DNA of 13,957 nt, taken from positions 1 through 13,957 of the forward strand of contig CAWUJT010000068.1 of the NCBI GenBank assembly GCA_963922715.1, in the 5' to 3' direction. This document shows, piece after piece, positions 1 through 7,214 of the stretch. A model generated the notes under the pieces. That model made no database searches. It was given only the letters and a program-made list of their open reading frames with translations, and was not told the origin of the DNA. The first letter of the stretch is position 1. Each line of letters begins with the position of its first letter. The position numbers and the translations under genes are program-made. Source of the DNA: CAWUJT01 sp963922715 (GTDB lineage: Bacteria > Pseudomonadota > Alphaproteobacteria > Rhodobacterales > Rhodobacteraceae).

Positions 1-387
1 GCAATGATTATTGTCCGAGACTTCACAGAAGCCGCAGACCTGGCCAATAAGATCGCGCCAGAGCACCTTGAACTCTGTGTTGCAAAACCAGAAGCGTTGT
101 CTCAGGACATTCACCATGCCGGTGCGATTTTTCTGGGGGCCTATACGCCCGAGGCGATTGGGGATTATGTCGCGGGTCCCAATCATGTGCTGCCAACGGC
201 ACGCTCGGCGCGGTTTTCCTCTGGCCTGTCGGTGATGGATTTTCTCAAACGCACGACGTTGACCAAAATGACACCAGAGGCCTTACGCGCGATCGGTCCA
301 GCCGCCGTCACCTTAGCCAGATCGGAAAGCTTAGAGGCCCATGGCCTGAGTGTCTCGGCCCGCTTGGCGCAGCTCAACCGCGATTAA
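1..387 (+). CDS. hisD: Histidinol dehydrogenase, C-terminal part (gene cut by window start)
   Basis: This is the last 128 codons of histidinol dehydrogenase, the zinc- and NAD-dependent enzyme that oxidises L-histidinol to L-histidine in the final two steps of histidine synthesis in the cytoplasm. The frame is open from base 1, so the start lies outside the window. Seen directly: APEHLEL at the fragment start, whose Glu-His pair (bases 61-66) matches the catalytic Glu326/His327 of the enterobacterial enzyme; GDYVAGPNHVLPT, whose Asp (163-165) matches zinc ligand Asp360; and LEAHGL near the C-terminus, whose His (340-342) matches zinc ligand His419. These correspondences come from motif memory, not an alignment. 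The C-terminus ends normally at TAA. UPF0262 and phosphatase genes follow on the same strand. Confidence 0.96.
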   Translation, partial: AMIIVRDFTEAADLANKIAPEHLELCVAKPEALSQDIHHAGAIFLGAYTPEAIGDYVAGPNHVLPTARSARFSSGLSVMDFLKRTTLTKMTPEALRAIGPAAVTLARSESLEAHGLSVSARLAQLNRD

Positions 388-412
388 GAGGCTGGTCAAA
401 TGTATGTCAAAG

Positions 413-443
413 GGCTAGCACTGGCTTTGTCGGTGCCTAAGCC
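413..443 (+). other. Imperfect hairpin between hisD and the UPF0262 gene
   Basis: The left arm GGCTAGCAC (413-421) can pair with GTGCCTAAGCC (433-443) as nine base pairs, with two single-base bulges in the right arm and an 11-base loop. There is no following T-run, so it is not a standard intrinsic terminator. It ends one base before the purine-rich AAGAAGG that probably serves as the ribosome binding site of the next gene, so it could affect translation or processing, or mean nothing. This is seen by eye only. Confidence 0.2.
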
Positions 444-464
444 AAGAAGGACCCCACAGATTTG

Positions 465-944
465 ATGTCTGCAAAAATTTGTCATATCGAAATCAACCAA
501 GACGGGCTGCCAACACCAACGCCTGAGATAGAGCAAGAGCGTAAGGTTGCGATCTTCGATTTGTTGGAAGCCAATTCCTTTCAGCTCGATCACCCAGAGG
601 CGCCCAGTGGGCCCTACAGGTTGGGGCTTGGCTTCAAAGATCGTAAGTTGATCTTTGATATCACCACGCAAACCCATGCCCAAGCGGGACAAATCATGCT
701 GGCCCTGGGTCCATTTCGACAAGTTGTCAAAGATTACTTCCAAATTTGCGAAAGCTATTTTGAGGCGGTCAAAAACCTTCCGCCCAGTAAGATTGAAGCC
801 ATCGATATGGCGCGGCGGGGCATCCACAATGAAGGCGCGCGTATCCTGCAAGAGCGTATGCAGGGCAAAGTCACCCTTGACACAGACACCGCACGGCGAC
901 TGTTCACGCTGATTTGTGTTTTACATTTCGGGCATAAGGCGTGA
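465..944 (+). CDS. UPF0262 family protein, function unknown
   Basis: A 159-residue soluble protein that I recognise as UPF0262, a family I know mainly from alphaproteobacteria and which has no established function. The recognisable parts are the N-terminal ICHIEI segment, the TPEIEQERKVAIFDLLE stretch around residues 20-36, and the C-terminal region with MARRGIHNEGA (about residues 111-121). No signal peptide, membrane helix or catalytic motif is evident. An in-frame TTG lies directly before the ATG at 465. The purine-rich AAGAAGG at 444-450 is spaced slightly better for the TTG, but MSAKICHIE reads as the natural N-terminus. It follows hisD by 77 bases, and its TGA overlaps the next gene's ATG by one base, which suggests translational coupling to the phosphatase-like gene. 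Confidence 0.88.
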   Translation: MSAKICHIEINQDGLPTPTPEIEQERKVAIFDLLEANSFQLDHPEAPSGPYRLGLGFKDRKLIFDITTQTHAQAGQIMLALGPFRQVVKDYFQICESYFEAVKNLPPSKIEAIDMARRGIHNEGARILQERMQGKVTLDTDTARRLFTLICVLHFGHKA

Positions 945-1414
945 TGGCGGACGTTTCCCCCCCGTTTCCCCAGTCCGTCTTATTTTGCTGTGATCATAAT
1001 GCTGTGCGTTCCCCTATGGCCGAAGGTTTAATGAAACTGCTTTATGGTCAACGGGCTTATGTGCAATCGGCGGGAATAAAACACGATCTTGAAATCGACG
1101 GGTTTGCGATTGCTGTTTGTGATGAACTTGGGGTGAAGTTGGAACAACACCGCACCCGCAGTTTTGAAGAGATGGAAGAAGGGGGGGAGGAGCTTTCTGG
1201 ATTTGATCTCATCATCGCGTTGTCTCCGGCCAGCCACCAAATGGCGCAAGAGCTGATCCGGGGCTATCACATTGATTTGGAATACTGGCCGATAATGGAC
1301 CCAACAGGTGTTGGAACAACACGCGATCAAAAGCTGGAGAGTTACCGCCAGGCCCGCGATCAGATTAAGGCGAATCTGTTAAAACGCTTTGGCCCGTCAG
1401 AACGAGAACGCTGA
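944..1414 (+). CDS. Low-molecular-weight protein tyrosine phosphatase family protein
   Basis: A 156-residue cytoplasmic protein of the LMW-PTP/ArsC-like fold. The phosphate-binding loop CX5R-S is present as CDHNAVRS (Cys16 nucleophile, Arg22), followed by PMAEGL, and the general-acid loop is present as MDPTG (Asp119-Pro120). These residues predict phosphomonoester or phosphotyrosine hydrolysis; arsenate reduction is the alternative for this fold, and sequence alone does not decide it. The ATG at 944 overlaps the upstream UPF0262 stop (TGATG). A GTG at 941 is a less likely start. Two seven-base homopolymers lie inside the gene (C at 957-963, G at 1181-1187) without disrupting the frame. The gene converges on xerC, with 32 bases between stops and no clear terminator. 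Confidence 0.88.
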   Translation: MADVSPPFPQSVLFCCDHNAVRSPMAEGLMKLLYGQRAYVQSAGIKHDLEIDGFAIAVCDELGVKLEQHRTRSFEEMEEGGEELSGFDLIIALSPASHQMAQELIRGYHIDLEYWPIMDPTGVGTTRDQKLESYRQARDQIKANLLKRFGPSERER

Positions 1415-1446
1415 CCCAGCAACCCGTTTCGGTAATAGAGTTTCGA

Positions 1447-2373
1447 TCACTGCCCATGGGGGTGTGCCGCCCGGTAGACGTCCATCAAGCGCGCGCTGTC
1501 AACGGCTGTATAGGCTTGGGTGGTCGACAGAGACTTATGTCCCAAAAGCTCCTGTATCGCGCGCAAATCCCCGCCAGCTTCCAGAAGATGTGTGGCAAAA
1601 GAATGCCGCATAGCATGGGGTGTTGTCGATGCTGGCAACCCAAGCTGCATCCGCGCCTGGGCAACGATACCCGAAATCAGCCGCGGGTTCAGCTTACCAC
1701 CGCGCGCGCCACGAAACAAAGCCCCCCCTTCAGTGATATCGTACGGGCAGAGCGTGACATATCGTGTCACAGCTTCCCGAACGATTGGCAGGACAGGCAC
1801 CAGGCGTTCTTTATCGCCTTTGCCAAGGACACGCAGGCTCTCGGCCATCGGATGCACAGCGCCGTCAAGACCCAGGGCCTCGGATATGCGCAGGCCGCAC
1901 CCATAAAGCAGGGTGATCACAGCCACATCGCGTGCAGCAATCCAGGATGTGTCATGCTGCACATCCACCGTCTCAATCAACGCACGTGCGGCATCCGACG
2001 TGACCGGGCGCGGCAATTTTGGGCGAAATTTCGGGCTTCGGAAGGTGACAAGGGCAGAAACATCCACACCCTGGCGCCCCCCCAGCCAGAGGTAGAACCG
2101 TTTCACAGCCGACAGCGCACGTGCAAGAGAACGCGTAGACACACCGCGGTGTCGTTCAGAGGCCACCCAAGCACGCATATCTGATATGTTCAGGGCCAAT
2201 AAGGGTGGCAGACCTTGCGGCCCCCCCAGGTGTGTGGATTGGAAAGCAAGAAACCCTGTTACATCTTGGCAATAGGCCCGGATGGTGTTCTCGGCGCGAT
2301 TTTCAACGGCCTTCAGATGCTTTAGCCAAGCCTCTAGCGCGTCTTGAACCGCGGGGCTCAGGTGAAAAGACAT
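1447..2373 (-). CDS. xerC: Tyrosine recombinase XerC
   Basis: A 308-residue tyrosine recombinase. Family members act with XerD at dif to resolve chromosome dimers before division. The N-terminal SAM-like DNA-binding domain covers about residues 1-100 and the catalytic domain follows. All catalytic residues are visible: Arg162 in YGCGLRISEAL, Lys185 in GKGDKER, His253 and Arg256 in HAMRHSF, His279 in LLGHKS, and the nucleophile Tyr288 in TTQAYT. I chose XerC over XerD or a phage integrase because of the typical length and the DUF484 gene directly upstream, an association also seen in enterobacteria (yigA-xerC). The start is two bases after the DUF484 stop. The AAGGAG sequence (2388-2393) lies inside the end of DUF484, 14 bases before the ATG, which is a long spacing and fits coupled translation. 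Three seven-base G runs lie in the coding strand. Confidence 0.93.
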   Translation of the reverse strand: MSFHLSPAVQDALEAWLKHLKAVENRAENTIRAYCQDVTGFLAFQSTHLGGPQGLPPLLALNISDMRAWVASERHRGVSTRSLARALSAVKRFYLWLGGRQGVDVSALVTFRSPKFRPKLPRPVTSDAARALIETVDVQHDTSWIAARDVAVITLLYGCGLRISEALGLDGAVHPMAESLRVLGKGDKERLVPVLPIVREAVTRYVTLCPYDITEGGALFRGARGGKLNPRLISGIVAQARMQLGLPASTTPHAMRHSFATHLLEAGGDLRAIQELLGHKSLSTTQAYTAVDSARLMDVYRAAHPHGQ

Positions 2374-2375
2374 CT

Positions 2376-3092
2376 TTACTGTAAATACTCCTTGAGACGA
2401 CGCTCAACGATTTTGGCAAAAAATGACAGCAAGTCAGAGCCCTGAGTCGGCTTGAATTGGTGGGGGTCCTCTGAGCCAAGCGCCAATAAGGCGGGTAAAT
2501 GCCGCGGGCCCAAGTCAAGCTTGAGCAAAGCCTCAGAGCGAATATCGGCCGCCATATCGCCAAAGATCTCGGGCCCGGCCTCTCGTGGGGCCACTTGACG
2601 TAATGTGACGTCGCGCATGGGTATCTCTCGACCATGCAAAACATAGTCGGTGATCGTTCCAGGTTTTAAGATCGACAAGAAAGGCTGGATCTCTTCTGGT
2701 GCGTCGTTACCCTGTTTTGTTTGGGCATTTTCCAGCACCAAATGTAGGCAATCTACACGCAGGATTTCGGCGACATTAAATCCTAAACACTCTAAAAAGC
2801 TTCGAAAGTCCTCTTGATCCATCAAGCATATAACCGCACGGTGAATTTGATTGGTGCCGACCAAATTCTCATAGGCCGAGGAGATCACAGCACGATGCGT
2901 GTCCTCCAAACGATCCAGGCGTGCTTCCAACCTCTCCATCGCGATACCGCGCATATCAACGATGTTGGAGCCGATCTGGCGTTCATTGGCCGCAATCAAA
3001 GCGTTCATAATATCGCGGTCCTCAAGAATCATATTGGGATCTGATAAAACGATATCACGCCAATCATCTTGAAGGTTCGGCTGCTGTTTCAT
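2376..3092 (-). CDS. DUF484 family protein, predicted GAF-like fold, function unknown
   Basis: A 238-residue soluble protein of the DUF484 family. The N-terminal third (DWRDIVLSDP, then ILEDRDIMNALI) leads into a charged helical stretch around residues 50-70 that looks like a short coiled coil. The C-terminal two thirds resemble the GAF-like domain assigned to this family, ending in DLLSFFAKIVERRLKEYL. No catalytic residues are known for DUF484, and I infer none. A clear GGAGG ribosome site (3097-3101) lies four bases before the ATG. The gene sits 41 bases after the transaldolase stop and two bases before xerC, so all three genes are probably one transcript. The recurring DUF484-xerC pairing in distant proteobacteria suggests a link to chromosome segregation or cell division, but this is inference from position. 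Confidence 0.88.
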   Translation of the reverse strand: MKQQPNLQDDWRDIVLSDPNMILEDRDIMNALIAANERQIGSNIVDMRGIAMERLEARLDRLEDTHRAVISSAYENLVGTNQIHRAVICLMDQEDFRSFLECLGFNVAEILRVDCLHLVLENAQTKQGNDAPEEIQPFLSILKPGTITDYVLHGREIPMRDVTLRQVAPREAGPEIFGDMAADIRSEALLKLDLGPRHLPALLALGSEDPHQFKPTQGSDLLSFFAKIVERRLKEYLQ

Positions 3093-3133
3093 TCTGCCTC
3101 CGGTGTGCTCACATTTGAAAGCCTTGTATCACA

Positions 3134-3787
3134 TTAAAGGATTTTCTGACCAGTTTTTTCCCAATCCTTCAAAAACGCCGCTAATCCCTTATCGGTCAGA
3201 ACATGATCGGCCATGGCTTTGATCACGTGTGGGGGCGCTGTTGCCACGTCTGCGCCAATCAGGGCCGCCTCTTTCATGTGATTCACAGAGCGGATCGAGG
3301 CCGCCAGAATTTCCGTTTTGAAATCATAAGTGTCATAGATGGTGCGAATATCCTCAATCAACTCCATCCCATCAAGGGCAATGTCATCAAGCCGTCCGAT
3401 GAAGGGGGAAATGAAGCTGGCCCCGGCTTTTGCGGCCAAAAGCGCTTGGTTGGCTGAAAAGCACAAAGTGACATTCACCATCAAACCACGATCCGAGAAG
3501 TGTTTACATGCCTTCAGGCCCGCCCAGGTCAGTGGCACTTTGATGGCGATATTTTCCGCAATTTCGGCAAGTTTGAGCCCTTCTGCAATCATGTCATCCG
3601 CCGTGGTGGCCACAACCTCTGCGCTCACAGGGCCTGTGACCATCGCGCAAATCTCTTGTGTGACCTCGATGATGTCGCGGCCAGATTTGAGGATCAGCGA
3701 AGGGTTGGTTGTGACCCCATCGACCATGCCCAGCTCATTGAGCTCGGCAATGGCGGTCACATCGGCAGTATCCACAAAGAATTTCAT
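3134..3787 (-). CDS. tal: Transaldolase of the small FSA-like (TalC) subfamily
   Basis: A 217-residue TIM-barrel aldolase of the small transaldolase/fructose-6-phosphate aldolase subfamily; transaldolase moves a dihydroxyacetone unit in the non-oxidative pentose phosphate pathway. Seen directly: FFVDTAD at the N-terminus (Asp6), GVTTNPSL, the Schiff-base lysine Lys83 in IKVPLT, and SPFIGRLDD. Two residues separate transaldolases from FSA. The position of E. coli FSA Gln59 is Glu57 here (SAEVVATT), and that of FSA Tyr131 is Phe129. Both are the transaldolase state, so I call transaldolase, not FSA. The ATG is set by a strong AAAGGAG (3796-3802) eight bases upstream. It is first in the tal-DUF484-xerC set and diverges from priA across a 75-base spacer. 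Confidence 0.93.
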   Translation of the reverse strand: MKFFVDTADVTAIAELNELGMVDGVTTNPSLILKSGRDIIEVTQEICAMVTGPVSAEVVATTADDMIAEGLKLAEIAENIAIKVPLTWAGLKACKHFSDRGLMVNVTLCFSANQALLAAKAGASFISPFIGRLDDIALDGMELIEDIRTIYDTYDFKTEILAASIRSVNHMKEAALIGADVATAPPHVIKAMADHVLTDKGLAAFLKDWEKTGQKIL

Positions 3788-3795
3788 CAGCGTTT

Positions 3796-3802
3796 CTCCT
3801 TT
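3796..3802 (-). promoter_or_regulatory. Strong ribosome binding site of tal
   Basis: On the minus strand this reads AAAGGAG, eight bases before the ATG at 3787. It fixes the transaldolase start and is the best-spaced ribosome binding site in the three-gene minus-strand set. Confidence 0.75.
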
Positions 3803-3810
3803 GGCTTGGC

Positions 3811-3820
3811 AGACGCGTCT
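3811..3820. promoter_or_regulatory. Perfect 10-base palindrome in the tal/priA divergent spacer
   Basis: AGACGCGTCT is its own reverse complement and lies in the 75-base spacer between the divergent starts of tal (3787) and priA (3863). The location would suit an operator or promoter element for one or both genes. A palindrome this short has a chance probability of a few per cent in a spacer of this size, and I could not identify convincing -35/-10 pairs on either strand, so the regulatory reading is only a suggestion. Confidence 0.2.
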
Positions 3821-3862
3821 CTTTGCGCTTTCTTAGCGGAGCTTTGTCACAGGGGAAAGTCC

Positions 3863-6052
3863 ATGCGGTTTGAAGAAGGCGATCTTGTTGGTGTGCTGAC
3901 AACCGAACCTCTGGATCGTGTGCTGGATTATAAAGCGCCCCAAGGGGGCTGTTGGCAGGGTGCCTTTGTGGAGGTGCCTTTGGGACCGCGCCGCGTGTTG
4001 GGAGTTGTATGGGAAAAAGGCCGAGGGGACTGGGATTTGGCGAAAGTGCGCCCCATCACCCGGGTCATTGATGTGCCCCCCCTGGGCGAATCTTTACGTA
4101 TTTTCCTGCAGAAGGCGGCCGCCTATACGCTGACGCCCCTACCGCTGATGCTGCGGCTGGCCACGCGCGCGCCTGGCCTGCTGTCCCCGCAAGCGATGCA
4201 GAAAATTTACAAGCTGGGCGATAGGGAGCCGGCACGTCTGACACCGGCGCGGCGCAAAGTGCTGGCGGTTCTGGAAGAGTTCACGGGCTCCGCCTTTACC
4301 TTGGGCGAAGTGGCAGAGGTGGCGGGTGTGTCACCCTCCGTCATCAAAGGACTTGTGGCCCAGGGTGCGGTGCAGGAAATGCAAAGCCCGCGCGATCTGC
4401 CGTATCTGCCGCTTGATCCCACACGGCCCGGCAAAACCCTGACAGAGGATCAGGCCAAAGCCGCCACGGCTTTGCGCGTGGGGATCAACGCAGAGGTTTA
4501 CGGCACAACATTGCTCAAGGGGGTGACAGGTTCGGGAAAGACCGAAGTGTACCTGGAGGCTGTGGCGGCCTGCCTTGCGAAAGGGCGGCAGGCTTTGGTC
4601 CTGCTGCCGGAAATCGCGTTGAGTGCGGAATTCCTCACCCGCGTTCAGGCGCGCTTTGGCGCAAAACCGGCGGAGTGGCATTCCGGTGTGACATTGACAG
4701 AGCGCCGCCGGTGTTGGCGGATGGTTGCCGAAGGTGGCGCGCAGCTTGTCGTCGGCGCGCGCTCCGCCTTGTTTTTGCCGTTCCAAGATCTGGGCTTGAT
4801 CGTTGTCGATGAAGAACATGACACAAGCTATAAGCAAGAAGACGGGGTGCTCTATAACGCCCGCGATATGGCGGTGCTGCGTGCCTCCCTCACGGCGGCG
4901 CAGGTCGTTCTGGCCTCGGCCACGCCTGCGCTCGAAAGCTGGGTGAACGCCCGGGTGGGCAAATACAAACAGCTCGATTTAGAAGCCCGCTTTGGCGCGG
5001 CGATCATGCCCGAAATGGCCGCAATCGATATGCGCACCCAGGCGACGCCAGCGGGGCGTTGGGTTTCCCCGAAACTGGCCCAGGAGATGGCAACGCGGTT
5101 AAAAACAGGCGAACAATCCCTGATTTTCCTCAACCGCAGGGGATATGCCCCCGTCACCCTATGCCGGGCCTGTGGGCAACAGATTGAGTGCAAACATTGC
5201 GATGCAAAGATGGTTGAACATAAATTTCTCAATCAACTGATGTGCCATCAGTGCGGCGCGACGATGCCGATGCCGTCGGTCTGCCCTAACCCAGAGTGTG
5301 GTGCCGAAGGCAAGCTCACCCCCGTTGGGCCGGGGGTGGAACGCATTTGTGAAGAGATCACCACTCTGTTCCCAGAGGCGCGTATCGCGATCCTCAGCTC
5401 TGACCTTTTCGGCACAGCACGAGAGCTCAAGGCCAAAATCGCAGAAATTGCAGAGGGGTCAGCCGACATTGTGATTGGCACGCAACTGGTGGCAAAAGGG
5501 CATAATTTCCCTTTGCTGACGCTGGTGGGGGTGATTGACGCTGATCTTGCCTTGCAGGGCTCTGATTTGCGGGCCGCAGAACGCACCTTTCAACTGATGC
5601 GACAAGTGGCGGGCCGCGCCGGCCGCGCCGCACGTAAAGGGGTTGCATTTTTGCAAACCTTCCAGCCTGAACATCCCGTGATCCGCGCCATCTTGTCAGG
5701 CGATGACGGCGCGTTTTGGGCGGCAGAAGCGGCAGAGCGGGAGGCCGCAGGCATGCCACCTTTTGGCCGGCTGGCCGGGATTATTCTGTCCGATCCTGAC
5801 TTGCAGGTGGTCTTTGATGTGGGTAACGCGCTTGTGCGCCATCGCACCCCTCTCAAGGCCATTGGCGCCGAGGTTTTCGGTCCCGCGCCCGCCCCGATCG
5901 CGCGTGTGCGGGGGCGCCACCGCGTACGCTTGTTGGTGAAAGCTGCCAAAGAGGTGAACTTGCAAGCGGCTTTGAAAGAATGGGTGGCACGGCATAAACT
6001 GCCCAAGTCGACACGACTGACCATCGATATCGATCCTCAAAGTTTTTACTGA
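3863..6052 (+). CDS. priA: Primosomal protein N', replication restart helicase PriA
   Basis: A 729-residue superfamily 2 DNA helicase that binds stalled forks and D-loops and reloads the replicative helicase. Domains: N-terminal DNA-binding region (about residues 1-100), a winged-helix part, then helicase lobes with Walker A GSGKT (Lys226), DEEH box (Asp316-His319), ATPALES, a zinc region, GTQLVAKGHNF and VAGRAGRA. Eight cysteines of the zinc region are seen at 434, 437, 443, 446, 461, 464, 474 and 479. The last pair is spaced CX4C (CPNPEC) rather than the CX2C of E. coli PriA. The frame stays open upstream to 3500, but that part is the antisense shadow of tal. The ATG at 3863 has AGGGGA (3851-3856) six bases upstream and gives the usual family length. 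The next gene lies 82 bases downstream. Confidence 0.96.
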   Translation: MRFEEGDLVGVLTTEPLDRVLDYKAPQGGCWQGAFVEVPLGPRRVLGVVWEKGRGDWDLAKVRPITRVIDVPPLGESLRIFLQKAAAYTLTPLPLMLRLATRAPGLLSPQAMQKIYKLGDREPARLTPARRKVLAVLEEFTGSAFTLGEVAEVAGVSPSVIKGLVAQGAVQEMQSPRDLPYLPLDPTRPGKTLTEDQAKAATALRVGINAEVYGTTLLKGVTGSGKTEVYLEAVAACLAKGRQALVLLPEIALSAEFLTRVQARFGAKPAEWHSGVTLTERRRCWRMVAEGGAQLVVGARSALFLPFQDLGLIVVDEEHDTSYKQEDGVLYNARDMAVLRASLTAAQVVLASATPALESWVNARVGKYKQLDLEARFGAAIMPEMAAIDMRTQATPAGRWVSPKLAQEMATRLKTGEQSLIFLNRRGYAPVTLCRACGQQIECKHCDAKMVEHKFLNQLMCHQCGATMPMPSVCPNPECGAEGKLTPVGPGVERICEEITTLFPEARIAILSSDLFGTARELKAKIAEIAEGSADIVIGTQLVAKGHNFPLLTLVGVIDADLALQGSDLRAAERTFQLMRQVAGRAGRAARKGVAFLQTFQPEHPVIRAILSGDDGAFWAAEAAEREAAGMPPFGRLAGIILSDPDLQVVFDVGNALVRHRTPLKAIGAEVFGPAPAPIARVRGRHRVRLLVKAAKEVNLQAALKEWVARHKLPKSTRLTIDIDPQSFY

Positions 6053-6134
6053 TATCCTGTCCGTATGCGATACTGAACATATTGCGTCACCCTGACCAAA
6101 CTGGCATTTGTTACGCAAACATGGGAATTCAGAT

Positions 6135-7214
6135 ATGGCCTTACCGGCACGACAGCAGTTGATCTATTGGGGACTGGCCACAGCGGTCTTTTTTGTGCTT
6201 TTGTGGTATTTGGGCAATGTTCTTTTGCCGTTCGTTGTGGGCGGCGCGCTTGCCTATCTTCTTGATCCACTCGCAGATCGGTTAGAAGCCATAGGCATCC
6301 CACGTGTTTTTGCCACCACAATCATTATGGTCTTTGGGTTTTTCATCATTATCGCGGCTGTTGTGCTGGTGATCCCGCTTTTGGTGGATCAAGCCCAAGC
6401 CCTGATGGCGTTCGCGCCTGAACTTATTTCCCTGTTCAGAGAGTACCTCACCACACGATTTCCGGATCTGATGGATGAGAGTTCGACTTTACGTCAGTCC
6501 CTCAGTTCCCTTAGCACAGTGGTGCAATCAAACGGCGGGGCTTTGTTTGAACAGCTTGTCGGGTCTGTAACGAGTGTCCTAAGCGCGGTTGTTTTTATCG
6601 TGGTTGTGCCTGTTGTGACGTTTTACCTGTTGCTCGACTGGGACAAGATGATCGCGGATATCGATCAGTTGCTCCCCCGCGATCATGCCCCGACCATTCG
6701 TAAACTAGCCCATGAAGTCGATAAGACTTTAGCGTCTTTCGTACGCGGGCAACTCACTGTTGTGGCGATATTGGGCACGTTTTACGCAACCGCTTTGATG
6801 ATCGTCGGGCTGAATTTCGGCTTTATCGTTGGTGCTATTGCGGGGCTGATCTCCTTTATTCCCTATCTTGGGGCGCTAATCGGCGGGGCTTTGGCGATTG
6901 GCCTGGCCTTGTTTCAGTTCTGGGGCGATCCCATCTGGATCGTGGTGGTGGCCGCGATTTTCTTTGGGGGCCAGATGGTCGAAGGCAATGTCTTGACCCC
7001 GCTGCTTGTGGGCAATTCAGTCGGGCTTCATCCCGTGTGGCTTTTGCTTGCGCTTTCTGTGTTTGGAACGATTTATGGGTTTATCGGGCTTTTGGTGGCG
7101 GTACCAATCGCCGCGGTCTTGGGTGTGATGGTGCGATTTTTGATCGCGGAATACCGGGTGAGCCTGCTTTATCTTGGCCTAAGCTATCAACGCGAAACGG
7201 AGCGTTCAGATTAA
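6135..7214 (+). CDS. AI-2E family transporter (PerM/TqsA-like membrane protein)
   Basis: A 359-residue polytopic inner-membrane protein of the AI-2E exporter-like (PerM) family. Hydrophobic segments begin at about residues 9-30, 29-44 and 58-84. A soluble region to about residue 150 follows, containing the FREYLTTRFPDL stretch. Further helices come next (around VVFIVVVPVVTFYLL, then a long C-terminal block with GLISFIPYLGALIGG and HPVWLLLALSVFG), which is the family's usual plan. The family was named for autoinducer-2 export by TqsA, but other members move ions or have no assigned substrate, so quorum-sensing export should not be assumed. I chose ATG 6135 because MALPARQQLIYWGL is a natural N-terminus; the longer TTG form from 6108 adds nine residues without a better ribosome site. 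The TAA is followed immediately by the hda GTG. Confidence 0.9.
   Translation: MALPARQQLIYWGLATAVFFVLLWYLGNVLLPFVVGGALAYLLDPLADRLEAIGIPRVFATTIIMVFGFFIIIAAVVLVIPLLVDQAQALMAFAPELISLFREYLTTRFPDLMDESSTLRQSLSSLSTVVQSNGGALFEQLVGSVTSVLSAVVFIVVVPVVTFYLLLDWDKMIADIDQLLPRDHAPTIRKLAHEVDKTLASFVRGQLTVVAILGTFYATALMIVGLNFGFIVGAIAGLISFIPYLGALIGGALAIGLALFQFWGDPIWIVVVAAIFFGGQMVEGNVLTPLLVGNSVGLHPVWLLLALSVFGTIYGFIGLLVAVPIAAVLGVMVRFLIAEYRVSLLYLGLSYQRETERSD

Noticed and set aside
396..851. 151-codon open frame on the minus strand over the UPF0262 gene
   Set aside because: It lies opposite the recognisable UPF0262 reading frame and resembles no family known to me.
1447..2373. Phage or integron integrase, implying a mobile element
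   Set aside because: XerC-type length, the DUF484 neighbour, and the absence of attachment sites, cargo genes or direct repeats indicate the housekeeping recombinase.
3500..3862. Possible N-terminal extension of PriA by 121 residues
   Set aside because: The extension is antisense to tal and Cys/His-rich without homology. ATG 3863 has a good ribosome site and gives the normal PriA length.
6082..6118. TTGCGT/ACGCAA inverted arms and a -35-like TTGCGT before the PerM-like gene
   Set aside because: Six-base arms 25 bases apart are expected by chance, and no matching -10 box is convincing.
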